This document shows, in pieces, positions 34,582 through 43,924 of a stretch of DNA of 64,000 nt. The DNA comes from Williamsia faeni (lineage in GTDB: Bacteria > Actinomycetota > Actinomycetes > Mycobacteriales > Mycobacteriaceae), in assembly GCA_003202005.1 (NCBI GenBank), contig QJJF01000001.1, forward strand, positions 217,099 to 281,098, read 5' to 3'. The translations under genes and the position numbers were made by a program. Positions within the stretch are counted from its first letter, which is position 1. Each line of letters starts with the position of its first letter. A model generated the notes under the pieces. The model saw nothing but the letters and a program-made list of their open reading frames with translations. It searched no databases and was not told the origin of the DNA.

Positions 34582-35983
34582 GCAGCCCAAGACTTCCGGG
34601 CGACTGGATGGGCCGATGAATCGAGGCCTGAGAAGTCGGACCTCGGGCCGGAAGTACTTCGTAACCCGCAGACGTACCGACACCTTGCTGTTGATCCTCG
34701 AGCTCGCAGCGGTCATGTTCGGTCTCAGCGTCATATCCGAGTCGACGGTTGTCACCATTTTCGGCCCGATAATTGTCGTCGGGTTGGTGGAAATATCTGG
34801 AAACTATCGCGCCCAGATAACTCTCTCTGCACTCAACGATCTGCCACGTCTCGCGACGGTTTGTTTCGTCGCGACATTCTCCGTAGCCGTCCTTTTTGAA
34901 ATCGGTGCCGACGTATTGCGAGTTTTGTCGCTGTCGACAGTGGTCTTCGTCATTCTCTTTGCCATCCGAGTCGTCTATTACGCTCTGCGCAGACGCCGGC
35001 GGCGCACCTCAGTCAGCGCCCGCAGCAGAACGGTGGTCGTCGGCGGCGGGGTGGTGGCTGCCGAGTTGCTGGAGAGTATTGCCGAATACCCCGAATTGGG
35101 GCTCGAGCCCATAGCCGTCGTTGACGGCGACCCGCTGTACGGCACCGATCGACTCCTGGTGCCGGTGTTCTCCGGCAGACCGCTTCGCGAGATCGTCGTA
35201 GCGGAAAACATCCAGACGGTGATCGTGGCCTTCCGGAATACCCCTGATTCAACTCTTGTGTCGGCGCTGCGCGAATGTGGCCGGCTCGACTGCGAGATTT
35301 TCATCGTTCCCCGTCTCTTCGAGTTTGTTCATCTGACCGCCGACATGGACCGAATCCACACGATTCCGTTGATCAGGGTCCGGCGCGACACCTACCGAAC
35401 CTGGTTCTGGCATTTCAAGCGCATCTTCGATTTCACGGTGTCGTCAACAGCCATGTTGTTATTGTCCCCCCTGCTAGTTGCCACGGCACTGGCCATCTAT
35501 TTCTCCGACCGGAAGTCGCCGATCATCTTCAGTCAGGTGCGCGTAGGGCGAAACGGCAAAGAGTTCACGCTGTTCAAATTTCGGTCGATGCGACCGGTTG
35601 AGCAGTCAAGCTCGGACGAGGACTGGAGCCCGGACACGGAAACCCGGGCCAACTTCGTCGGGAAGGTGATCCGCAAAACCTCGATCGACGAGCTCCCTCA
35701 GCTGTGGAATGTCGTGCGCGGCGATATGTCCCTGGTCGGTCCACGACCGGAACGACCCCACTTCGTGGAACAGTTTCTAGATAGCGTTCCCTCTTACGCC
35801 GATCGCCACCGGGTGAATGTGGGACTGACGGGCTGGGCAGCCATCCACGGTCTTCGCGGCGACACCAGCATCGGTGATCGCGTAATCTACGACAATTTCT
35901 ATATCGAGAACTGGTCTATCTGGCTTGATGTGAAGATCATCATCCTGACGATCAAAGCAGTCGTTCGCGGCACCGGATCCTGA
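34580..35983 (+). CDS. Polyprenyl glycosylphosphotransferase initiating EPS cluster 1 (WbaP-like)
   Basis: About 467 residues from ATG 34580 (ATG 34616 also possible). Four N-terminal TM helices, a CoA-binding-like Rossmann domain (TVVVGGGVVAAELLES), a further TM helix, then the bacterial sugar transferase domain: FKRIFDFTVSSTAMLLLSPLL, IIFSQVRVGRNGKEFTLFKFRSM, RKTSIDELPQLWNVVRGDMSLVGPRPE. It transfers a sugar-1-phosphate to undecaprenyl phosphate, the first step of repeat-unit synthesis. It stands just after the carrier operon. Confidence 0.92.
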   Translation: MQPKTSGRLDGPMNRGLRSRTSGRKYFVTRRRTDTLLLILELAAVMFGLSVISESTVVTIFGPIIVVGLVEISGNYRAQITLSALNDLPRLATVCFVATFSVAVLFEIGADVLRVLSLSTVVFVILFAIRVVYYALRRRRRRTSVSARSRTVVVGGGVVAAELLESIAEYPELGLEPIAVVDGDPLYGTDRLLVPVFSGRPLREIVVAENIQTVIVAFRNTPDSTLVSALRECGRLDCEIFIVPRLFEFVHLTADMDRIHTIPLIRVRRDTYRTWFWHFKRIFDFTVSSTAMLLLSPLLVATALAIYFSDRKSPIIFSQVRVGRNGKEFTLFKFRSMRPVEQSSSDEDWSPDTETRANFVGKVIRKTSIDELPQLWNVVRGDMSLVGPRPERPHFVEQFLDSVPSYADRHRVNVGLTGWAAIHGLRGDTSIGDRVIYDNFYIENWSIWLDVKIIILTIKAVVRGTGS

Positions 35984-36084
35984 TCGCGCACCTGCATGGT
36001 TCACTAGCCCATAGAGCGCAGATCGCCTCGCCGGGAGGGTCTTGACGAGCGGTCAGACCACCTGAGCCGCCGCCTCAGCACAGA

Positions 36085-36498
36085 TCCGTTTCAGCCCCAA
36101 CAGCGCTTGCCTGCTCATGGCGCGCTCATCTCGATCCGAAACATGAGTTGGTGGCAACGGCCAGCGAATCGCCAGATCAGGATCAGCAAATCTGACACTG
36201 AGGTCTTCTACGGGTCGTGCACCCGATCGATCCGGTGGCAGACGTCAGCAACCGGCGTCAAGGACTGAAATCCATGCAGAAAGCCCGGCGGGACGTACAG
36301 GTGCCGAAAGTCTTGGTCATTCAATTCGAAACTCTGTTAGTGGCCGAAAGTCGGTGAGTCCGGCTGGATGTCGACCAATACGTCTGTCATCTGCCAGCGT
36401 GAAGGGACCACCGTGAGCTGACTTTTGCCACGAGGATGGGACACCTGGATGTCGACGGTCACGTAATCCCCAGGGGTTTCCGTCACGTAATTCCCCAT
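36085..36498 (-). pseudogene. RmlC-type sugar 3,5-epimerase relic
   Basis: Reading the minus strand from ATG 36498 gives VLVDIQPDSPTFG, then a stop, then after a frame change FRHLYVPPGFLHGFQSLTPVADVCHRIDR and, past another stop, EDLSVRFADPDLAIRWPLP. These are consecutive, well-conserved blocks of dTDP-4-dehydrorhamnose 3,5-epimerases. The N-terminal part is short and there are at least two nonsense or frameshift lesions, so the gene is dead. Confidence 0.8.
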
Positions 36499-37345
36499 GT
36501 TCGAGCGTGCTGGGGTTGCATCGGCCGGATGGCTCCGCGCCCGAGAATCCGCGTATGAGTTCTCCAGCCCACACGGCAGATCCTGGCTACCACTGCTCAC
36601 CGATCGGGGACTCGACGCCACAACTGCGAGAGGCTCATACGAAGTTGTCGTCGATTCCTTCTCGATGATGCACGAACCCGACCAACTCGAGGCGGTCAAG
36701 CAGCGCGCCGAAAATCACGTCCGCTCGGGGTCTCCTTACTTCTCCAGTTTCATTCACTAACCATCGCGACATTGGGTCAGTGGAATGCCTTGCGGCACAG
36801 CCACTTCGCGTACTACTCAATGACGGCAGAAGCTGCTGGCTCAGGTCGGGATGAGCATCGTCGACGCATGGAGTTTTGACCTCTACGGCGGGACCCACAC
36901 CTCGTCGCAGCCGTGCATGGACGTGCTCAACCCTCCGCTCGTGCTGTGACCGAAATACTCGATCGTGAACGAGAGTTCGGGATCGTCGACACACTGATGA
37001 TCAACAAACTACAAGCTGCGGCAGACGACCACGTAGTTCGACTGCGTCGGTGGCTGATCACGGAGAGGACTTCGGGAAAGCGGGTCTGCGCCTATGGAGC
37101 CGCGTGGTGGGCTGGAGCTGTCTTTTACCGCGCCGGACTCGACCACGAGTTGGTCGACGTGATTGCAGATGCCTCCCCCGCCAAGCACGGCCGCCGGATG
37201 CCGGGGACAGAAATTCCGATCGTCTCCCCCAGAAATGATCGCCATGGGTCCAGACCATGTCCTGCTCATGCTCCCCGACCTGCTCGAGGAGGTCACGTCG
37301 CACTATCCACAGTTGGCCGGAAAATGGGTGAGGTATGTCACAGTA
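36497..37345 (+). pseudogene. Sugar C-methyltransferase-type SAM methyltransferase relic
   Basis: Several frames carry consecutive blocks of an actinobacterial class I methyltransferase of the NDP-sugar C-methyltransferase type: SYEVVVDSFSMMHEPDQLEAV (36640-36700), then HSHFAYYSMT and VGMSIVDAWSFDLYGGT (about 36795-36890), then KRVCAYGAAWWAGAVFYRAGLDHELVDVIADASPAKHG (37075-37190) and DHVLLMLPDLLEEV (37252-37293). The zinc-binding and SAM-binding N-terminal parts are missing and the frame changes several times. Confidence 0.78.
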
Positions 37346-37349
37346 TCCC

Positions 37350-38170
37350 GATCTGATATTCATGATCCCTTGCATCCGTATGCAGGTCGGGAGCCACTGC
37401 GGTGCAGATCGCGTATTCGAACCGCCGCGAGTCTCGGCCAGATTTGAGCACATCGGTGCGCCCTATCGTGAGCAGGCGTTGAAAGTAGCAGGGGCGGCTC
37501 GCGGCCGATCAGTTGCACTTGAATCTGGCCGGCACCGCTGCTGATGGTGCCGGGCCGTTGCCGACCACCAGGCGCGCGGATGGCTGCGCTGTGGTCACCA
37601 GCCGTTTCGAAAACCAGCTTCCGCACACTGACACGGGCAGAAGGCGTATTCCACCAATATCGGTTCTCCAACACCGCAATTCGTGATCGGCGCCTGCCCT
37701 CAGCTGTGGCGGATCGAGAAGAGTTTCCGCGTGCTGATATTCGAATGAGGTCAGGCCGCTGATCACAGCACCCGATCAGCGGAAATTATGATTTCACAAT
37801 CGAGTTCAAATCGCGCGGACGACGAAGTACACAAGTTGTTTCGGGAGGCACCTGCAGCAACGGGTGACCGACTTCGTCGATGACGGCGAGCAAACGACGC
37901 ATCAGGCCGGCCATTGATTCGGCGGGGCATCCTGTTGCCCGTCGGCCGCTGTGAGGTTGCGAGCCAAGCCATGAAGGGTGGTGAAGTAGTTCGATTCCCG
38001 GAAATCGCCGGCAGCAACAACGAAACCGATGGCGCAGTGGGTTCACGCGAATTCAGAGCTGCCCAGGATAGCGATACCGCTCGTGTGGGTATGGAATTCG
38101 AGTGTAGCAAGTCAGGGATCCGGGCGTGGTTCGACGTCTCGTCGAGGCGTGTAACCGAAGTCGTCGAGGG
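37350..38170. other. Decayed DNA, source genes not recognised
   Basis: About 800 bp with short, low-quality ORFs on both strands. Minus-strand stretches (for example AGLMRRLLAVIDEVGHPLLQVPPE near 37835-37910) look protein-like, but no family was recognised. It lies between the methyltransferase relic and the gutted Rv1355c-like copy and is probably all gene remains. Confidence 0.4.
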
Positions 38171-38174
38171 TTCG

Positions 38175-38330
38175 GGGTTCACCGCGGACAATCCGCCGGA
38201 CAGCTGTGACGGCGACCGTGATCCCAGAGCCTGCTGCACCCCTCCCCGGTTCTGGTCATCGAAATCTCGACGACGGCCATGGATTCATCAGCCTGATCGT
38301 TCAATACACGATCCTAATCTACTTCGCCAC
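38175..38330 (-). pseudogene. Gutted second copy of the Rv1355c-family gene
   Basis: Two pieces of the gene at 9633-11762 are joined here. The segment at about 38230-38325 matches its 5' end (LNDQADES, AVVE, then a one-base deletion). At about 38225 the sequence jumps to a block matching 10780-10830 (VRRIVRGEP). So roughly 850 bp of the middle has been deleted and the rest of the gene lost. It lies directly upstream of the intact GNAT-like gene, mirroring the order at 9633-12050. Confidence 0.75.
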
Positions 38331-38578
38331 GAGTCCGGGTTTCGTAGCTCCCTATCCCGACCGGATAACGGCCCGCTCGCGTCACACGGCTCATCGCACC
38401 AGCCTCATTCGCCCCACCCGAATTGGACATTCGACCAGGAATCGTCCAGAGCAGACCAGATTCAAACAGAAAGAACGCTTTCGAACAGAGAGAAATTTGA
38501 CACACAGTGGTATTACAAGCCCCAACGGGCCACAATACGGCGTGGCGTAAAAGTCCCGACGTTATTTGATGGCTGCAA

Positions 38579-38610
38579 CTATATATATATAAAATCCGTA
38601 CAGGCCTTTG
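38579..38610 (+). promoter_or_regulatory. AT-rich promoter-like tract before the GNAT-like gene
   Basis: A run of alternating TA (ACTATATATATATAAAAT) about 65-85 bp upstream of the TTG start at 38665, in otherwise GC-rich DNA. It would make a strong -10-type melting region for the plus-strand gene. Confidence 0.4.
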
Positions 38611-38664
38611 AAATAGGCGAGATCGGAACAAGCGCATATTTGTGCGCAGGCCAGGAGAGCCCCA

Positions 38665-39420
38665 TTGACCATCGCATTCGCCCACGACCGCAACATCGCC
38701 CCGATCGCCACCGCTTCGCGTGACTTCACCGCACAGGTCATTGACGAACGGAGCGGTATTACGCTGACCGTGGGTACTCCGCGCTCGGTTCCCGATGTCT
38801 GGGTCGACTACCTCAACGGTGCTCGCAGGAGCTACGCCAAGCATGGCGTCGAGATGGCCCTTGAGTACGACGACGTCGTCCGCGGCGAGTGCACCACACT
38901 GTTCTACGCGGCCCTTGACCACACCGGCTCGGTGATCGGCGGCGTTCGCGCGAAGGGCCCGTACTTCAATGCCCATGACTCACATGCGCTACTCGAATGG
39001 GCAGGTCAGCCGGGGCTGGGGATGGTGATCGACGCAATCGATTCGCGTCTCGATGACGGCGTGGTGGAGATGAAGACGGCCTGGGCCGCCGACGGCCCCG
39101 CTGCTGCCGCGGTTGCCGGGATGCTTGCCCGCGTCGCGCTTCCCACGATGACCCTGACCGGCGCGCGCTACATCATGGCCACCGCCGCCGACCACGTCCT
39201 TCGCCGCTGGGAGTCCTCCGGCGGCCGAGTTGCCGAACACATCCCCGCCTCGCCGTACCCGGATGCTCGATACCAGACCAGCCTGATGTGGTGGGATCGC
39301 CACCGCATCGCCATCGACGCCGATCCGAAGGTACTCGCACACATGGTGCAGGACACCCGAATTCTCGCGGCCGGTGCCGCTCAGACCACCTGGTGGTCAA
39401 CGAGTGACATTGCGGCCTGA
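38665..39420 (+). CDS. GNAT/autoinducer-synthase-like protein, Rv1355c neighbour
   Basis: A 251-residue protein starting TTG with AGGAG eight bases upstream. ITLTVGTPRSVPDVWVDYLN, YDDVVRGECTTLFYAALDHTGSVIGGVR and ARVALPTMTLTGARYIMATAADHVLRRWESSGGRVAEHI suggest an acyltransferase fold similar to N-acyl amino acid or homoserine lactone synthases: a core strand with a GGVR turn followed by a late helix. The match is by eye and could be wrong. It is normally next to Rv1355c-like and GGDEF genes, as shown by the duplicate block at 9633-13244. It is convergent with and overlaps the GGDEF gene by 40 bp. Confidence 0.6.
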   Translation: MTIAFAHDRNIAPIATASRDFTAQVIDERSGITLTVGTPRSVPDVWVDYLNGARRSYAKHGVEMALEYDDVVRGECTTLFYAALDHTGSVIGGVRAKGPYFNAHDSHALLEWAGQPGLGMVIDAIDSRLDDGVVEMKTAWAADGPAAAAVAGMLARVALPTMTLTGARYIMATAADHVLRRWESSGGRVAEHIPASPYPDARYQTSLMWWDRHRIAIDADPKVLAHMVQDTRILAAGAAQTTWWSTSDIAA

Positions 39421-40565
39421 CGGTGAGTGTGAGGTGCCGACCGCCGGCGAACAAGCTCGAGAATCCCGATGCGGCGCTCGCCCGCGACGAACTCGACCCG
39501 GGGCTCGGCAGCAGGCCCGGGAACCCAGACGATCGGCGCGCAGGTGCGGGAGATCACCTTGTTGCGACCGGTGTCTTTGGCTGCGTACATGCAGCGGTCG
39601 GCCTGCCGAGTGAGAAAGTCGACGACGTCGTCGATGTTGGGTTGGCCGGTCGCTGATCGGATCAGGGGGGCATGGACTGCGCCGATACTGACCGTCACCC
39701 CGCATTCGGTTTGGATCCGGCGGCGGATCTGTTCGGCGAGGTCGACGATGTCGCCGGGGCTTTCCGACTCGGTCATGACCACGAACTCTTCGCCACCGAA
39801 CCGGCTGATGATCGAACGTTGCGCAACTGTCTCCTCGACAACGTCTATCGCCGCGACGAGCACAGCATCTCCCGCGGCATGGCCATAGCTGTCGTTCACG
39901 AACTTGAAGTTGTCGAAGTCGATCATCATGAACCCGATCGATTGGCGGGTTCTGGCGATCCGCTCGAGAAGCTCGCCGTTCCGGCGTAACAGCCCTCTAC
40001 GGTTGAGGACTCCGGTCAGCGGGTCTGTGTCACCGAGCTTGGCGACCTTCAGCAGCACTGCGCCCAATGACTTCCGGAGTGCGGCAACCATGAACACCGG
40101 TACAAAAACCGTGATGACCGCAGCACCTCCGGCCACGATCACCGCGACGTTCGACGTGGCGTTGATGGTTGACAGTGACACCGCGAGGGCCATCGCGAAC
40201 AGCGTGAACGTGACCGTCACCCGTCGCGACGACCCCATCGCGGCGATCACCGGGATCGCAGCGAGTAGGGCAACGATTGCGCGCGCTGCAGCCGGATCGG
40301 TCACCAGATACGCCGACCATGCGACACCGAGCATGCCGCCGAATCCGAGTACTGCGAACTGTGCGTTGGTCAATCGGCCCAGGTAAAAGGTGGCCCCGAA
40401 CGAGAATGCTGTGAACAGCCAGATCAGTACGAGGTATTTCATCCCCCCGACGGCGATGAAATCCGGTTGTACGAAGGCGAACAGAGGCAATCCGAATGCC
40501 CCCGCGGTACTGATCAGCACCGCGGTTGATCGCGAGTCGAAGCGTTCAGAAAACTCAACGCTCAC
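39381..40565 (-). CDS. Membrane GGDEF-domain diguanylate cyclase
   Basis: About 394 residues from GTG 40565, which has AAGGA eight bases upstream and matches the paralogue's N terminus. Six TM helices, then a GGDEF domain: DPLTGVLNRRG, MMIDFDNFKFVND and SRFGGEEFVVM are intact, so it should make c-di-GMP. There is no RxxD I-site. It is a close paralogue of 12045-13244. Its 3' end overlaps the convergent GNAT-like gene by 40 bp. It is divergent from the EAL gene. Confidence 0.88.
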   Translation of the reverse strand: MSVEFSERFDSRSTAVLISTAGAFGLPLFAFVQPDFIAVGGMKYLVLIWLFTAFSFGATFYLGRLTNAQFAVLGFGGMLGVAWSAYLVTDPAAARAIVALLAAIPVIAAMGSSRRVTVTFTLFAMALAVSLSTINATSNVAVIVAGGAAVITVFVPVFMVAALRKSLGAVLLKVAKLGDTDPLTGVLNRRGLLRRNGELLERIARTRQSIGFMMIDFDNFKFVNDSYGHAAGDAVLVAAIDVVEETVAQRSIISRFGGEEFVVMTESESPGDIVDLAEQIRRRIQTECGVTVSIGAVHAPLIRSATGQPNIDDVVDFLTRQADRCMYAAKDTGRNKVISRTCAPIVWVPGPAAEPRVEFVAGERRIGILELVRRRSAPHTHRQAAMSLVDHQVV

Positions 40566-40847
40566 GGCGACAATCCTTCTTGAATCCCAAGTAGCTAGGA
40601 CATTGTCGGACACCTGCAACCTCCGACCATACGTTCACGTGATGGACTGTTCAGGGCGCGATTTTCGCTCAACGCCCGACCCCAAAGTGTTGGGAATGAA
40701 CGTCGTAAGTCTAAGCAGCCGGCCGACATCCGGCCCACCTACGGCCTGTAAACCATCCGAGCGATGTAGACTCAACGATTGAACGGGGCCGTCGGAATGC
40801 ATACGCCGGGGATGCAGTCTGCGCTGAATGACCATCGGGAGTTGCAG

Positions 40848-42095
40848 ATGTCTGCGTCAATCCCGCCACTGGTGCCGCCTGTGGCAAACCGTGATGCCAT
40901 TCGTGCCCTCGCAGCACATGTCGATTACCCGTCCCTCGGCGTTGTGCTCGTCTGTATGGATCCGACCGGTCTGCTCGCGGCTGCGTTGGGGTGGAGCTTC
41001 ATCGGCAAACTCCGGCCGGCCGTGGCCGCCGCCCTGAGCGAGACATTCGGGGAACTTCCGGCAGTCTGGGAGGTCCCCTACGACCACCTGGTCCTGGTGT
41101 TCTTCGACGCCACCGAGGTCAATGCGCAGACGGTCGAGCGCAGGCTCTCCGCGCGCATGTCACGCCAGGTGGAGGTTGATGGTCGACCGGTCTTCGTCCC
41201 GACCTGCCTCGGTATCGCGATTGCCTCAGAAGTGTCCACCGCACGTGATGCACCGGAACTGGTCCGGGCCGCCGGTGCTGCCGTCCACGAGGCAATACAG
41301 ACCTCGTCGACATCGGTCCGTGCGTCGGCAGAGTCTGTGGAGCTGCTCCAGCACGAAGTGGCGGCGACCACCGAGTTGGCCAAGGCCATCGGCAGCGACT
41401 TCTCGCTCTACTATCAGCCGATCGTCGACCTGACATCGCTGAAGCGCGTCGGATTCGAATCGCTCCTGCGTTGGCGGGTCGGCGATGAACTCCGTCTGCC
41501 CGCCGAATTCCTCGACGCCGCGGAGACTACGTCGCTGATCGTCCCGATCGGTCGTTGGGGTGTTCGCAACGCACTGGAGCAATTGGCGCGCTGGCAGCGG
41601 AAGTCCGGTGACACATCGCTGTTCATGTCGGTCAACTTCTCTGCACGTCAGCTGATCGACCGTGGGCTGGCGCAGCATGTCGCCGATGCGATCGCGGCGG
41701 CCGGCGTGCCCGCCGACACGTTGTGGGTCGAGGTGACCGAACGCGACTTGATCGAGGTCGGTTCCCCTGCGGCACAAACCATTTTGGAACTCGACGCCCT
41801 CGGCTGCACGGTCTGTGTAGATGATCTCGGGACCGGATTTGCGGCGTTGCGATACATGGTGGAACAGCCGGTGCGCGTGGTGAAGGTCGACCGATCCCTC
41901 GTCTCCCAGGTGGGTATCGACGGACCGTTACGAACTGTGGTCGGCGCGGTGTGCACGTTGTCGGCGGATCTCGGCATCCTCACAGTCGCCGAAGGTGTTG
42001 AGAGCGAAGACGAGGTACGCAACCTCCGCGACCTCGGCTTCACCCACGCGCAGGGATATCTGTTCGGAAAACCCGCGCCCGAGAACGAGTACTGA
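40848..42095 (+). CDS. EAL-domain c-di-GMP phosphodiesterase
   Basis: About 415 residues; ATG 40848 has GGGAG six bases upstream. An N-terminal region (20-170) looks like a sensory domain with a GGDEF-like trace (LVLVFFDATEVNAQTVERRL). The C-terminal EAL domain has LYYQPIVDL, GFESLLRW (ESL in place of EAL, Glu kept), MSVNFSARQL, VEVTERDL, CVDDLGTGFAALRYM, VVKVDRSLV, VAEGVE and AQGYLFGKP. All metal-binding and catalytic residues seem present, so hydrolysis of c-di-GMP is expected. It is divergent from the GGDEF gene and convergent with the PAS-GGDEF gene. Confidence 0.88.
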   Translation: MSASIPPLVPPVANRDAIRALAAHVDYPSLGVVLVCMDPTGLLAAALGWSFIGKLRPAVAAALSETFGELPAVWEVPYDHLVLVFFDATEVNAQTVERRLSARMSRQVEVDGRPVFVPTCLGIAIASEVSTARDAPELVRAAGAAVHEAIQTSSTSVRASAESVELLQHEVAATTELAKAIGSDFSLYYQPIVDLTSLKRVGFESLLRWRVGDELRLPAEFLDAAETTSLIVPIGRWGVRNALEQLARWQRKSGDTSLFMSVNFSARQLIDRGLAQHVADAIAAAGVPADTLWVEVTERDLIEVGSPAAQTILELDALGCTVCVDDLGTGFAALRYMVEQPVRVVKVDRSLVSQVGIDGPLRTVVGAVCTLSADLGILTVAEGVESEDEVRNLRDLGFTHAQGYLFGKPAPENEY

Positions 42096-42238
42096 CCGCC
42101 CGATCAATCACATCCGCCAGGTCTCGTCAATATCATTGCAGGGCAACGGTCTTTGTGGGACACCATTATTGCTCCGATCGTCGAACCCTGACGCATTCAC
42201 CACGTCGCTGCCCGGAACGGCCCGGGGCCCATGCTCGT

Positions 42239-43222
42239 TCAACCCTTGGCATCGAAGTCGACCGTATGACCGCCGCCTTTGGTCCTGGCGTAATACATCG
42301 CGCTTTCTGCCGCACTGATGATGTCTTCGGCGCTGCGTTGATCGCCCGGCCAAATGCGTGCCATCCCGACACTTGCCCGCAGCCGAACCTGTGTGCCGTC
42401 GATCTCCGAAGGCTCTGTCAGCAGGACGTGCACGAAGTCCGACACGTCTTCGACGGCTTCCTCATCGACATCCCGCAGGACAGCGATGAACTCTGCGCCG
42501 ACCACGCGCCCGATCAGATGCGGTTCGGGCAATTCCTGGCGTAGCCGCTCGGTCGTCATCGCAAGGGCCATGTCGCCGCCCAGGTGTCCCAGCGAGGCGT
42601 TGAGTTGCCGGAGTTTGTCGAAGTTGATGACCATCACCACATCGACCTTGTGACGATCCAGCGAGCGGACGGTCCCCAACAGTTCGTTGATATACCGGAT
42701 CACGTACTTCAGGTTCGGAAGCCCGGTGAGCGCGTCGCGTTCGCCGTCGATCGACAGGCGCTCGCGCATGGTCTGAATCTCGGTGACGTCGTTGAACGAC
42801 ACGACCACCTGTGACTCCGGATCTTCGGGATGGAGGAGGACGGCGTTGCACTCGAGCCACGTCCGCGAACCGTCGATACGGTCGACTCCGACAACGATTC
42901 CCGACACCGGTCCCCTGGTATCGATGGCACGGCGGTTGGGGAAATCACGGGCCGGTAGTCGTGTGCCGGAATCACTACGGAACGTCAGGGAGCACGACGC
43001 GTTGAACTCGAGCGTCGAACCGCGCCTGTCGGACAGCTCGAGAATCCGGTTCGCAGCCTCATTGGCCTGCTCGATCTTGCCCTCAGCCGAGACGACGACG
43101 AGTCCACCGGCGAGCGAATCCAGCACTGTTGTCAATGACTGCGCATCCCAAGCCGGCCAGTCTTGCGGCTCTCCGCCCCGTGTTTCAATCAACTGCGTCT
43201 CACGTTCCTCGACAACCCCCAC
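42239..43222 (-). CDS. PAS-GGDEF protein with degenerate active site
   Basis: A 327-residue protein (GTG start): PAS domain at about 25-155 (LDSLAGGLVVVSAEGKIEQANEA, ending VVVSFNDVTEIQ), then a GGDEF domain opening DALTGLPNLKY. The signature loop reads RVVGAEFIAVL, so GGDEF has become VGAEF, and MVINFDKLRQLN replaces the metal-binding Asp with Asn. Catalysis is unlikely. It may bind GTP or c-di-GMP as a sensor or modulate the EAL protein encoded next to it. No TM helices are seen. Confidence 0.83.
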   Translation of the reverse strand: MGVVEERETQLIETRGGEPQDWPAWDAQSLTTVLDSLAGGLVVVSAEGKIEQANEAANRILELSDRRGSTLEFNASCSLTFRSDSGTRLPARDFPNRRAIDTRGPVSGIVVGVDRIDGSRTWLECNAVLLHPEDPESQVVVSFNDVTEIQTMRERLSIDGERDALTGLPNLKYVIRYINELLGTVRSLDRHKVDVVMVINFDKLRQLNASLGHLGGDMALAMTTERLRQELPEPHLIGRVVGAEFIAVLRDVDEEAVEDVSDFVHVLLTEPSEIDGTQVRLRASVGMARIWPGDQRSAEDIISAAESAMYYARTKGGGHTVDFDAKG

Positions 43223-43313
43223 CCAATACTTATGATCTTAACGATCACACATCTACCGGGGGTTCGCGCAACAATTGCACTACGCGTGCAGAATCCAGCA
43301 AGAATTCGTGCGC

Positions 43314-43502
43314 TCAGCCGACAATTCTGGACGCTCTGCGCCGGTATCTTCTTTCGCCTGGATGACCACTCGGCGTTACCTGGAGGCCTTCTTTGGCGTC
43401 GCGCAGTTTTATCGATTTGCCGATCAGGATCGCAACAACCACCGACACCGCGATCCAGGCCGCGATGGCAAGAGTTGTCAGTAGGGCGAACATGTTCGCC
43501 AT
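43314..43502 (-). CDS. Small single-pass membrane protein
   Basis: About 62 residues from ATG 43502: a single TM helix (LLTTLAIAAWIAVSVVVAILIG) followed by a positively charged tail (KSIKLRDAKEG). It resembles the many small uncharacterised membrane proteins of actinobacteria. It lies just upstream of the PAS-GGDEF gene on the same strand. Function unknown. Confidence 0.5.
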   Translation of the reverse strand: MANMFALLTTLAIAAWIAVSVVVAILIGKSIKLRDAKEGLQVTPSGHPGERRYRRRASRIVG

Positions 43503-43719
43503 GGTGCCAAATCGACGTCGCGAAATCACCCATAGGGTGCATATTCTCAGCAGAAATTTCGGATCGCCGCAGAGTTGTCAAGACTTCGAACGGTTCAACT
43601 TCGCCCTGGCGAGCGGGATAGACACCAAAGAATATGACGAGGCACGAGGACAGTGAGTACAACACCGAATGCCGCACGCACATCCGGCTACGTGCACCAT
43701 GTGGATCACGGACACAGTC

Positions 43720-43905
43720 GATCCGGTCGATGACACCGACCCCGACTGCGTTGCCAGCAGGGTACTGATGATCCGACCATGGTCGTCTTGCCGGCACCGT
43801 TCGGACCGAGGAAGTCCATGCAGGTCCCCTCGGGAACAGTGAGACTTACTCCGTCGAGGGCCCGAACGTCCGCACCACGTCGTGCACCACAATTCCGCCT
43901 GCTGA
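43720..43905 (-). pseudogene. ABC-transporter ATPase (DrrA-type) fragment
   Basis: The minus strand reads VVHDVVRTFG, ALDGVSLTVPEGTC, FLGPNGAGKTTMV (Walker A) and, after a frameshift, IISTLLATQSGSV. This is the first 60-70 residues of a daunorubicin-resistance-type ATPase. The signature motif, Walker B and everything after are gone. It directly follows the DUF4012 relic, with no intergenic space. Confidence 0.75.
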
Positions 43906-43924
43906 AACGGATTCGAGCTTCAGT

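Noticed and set aside
38579-38600. TA-rich tract considered as an origin or AT-rich insertion site
   Set aside because: It is short and isolated, with no DnaA boxes or integrase nearby; it sits where a promoter is expected.
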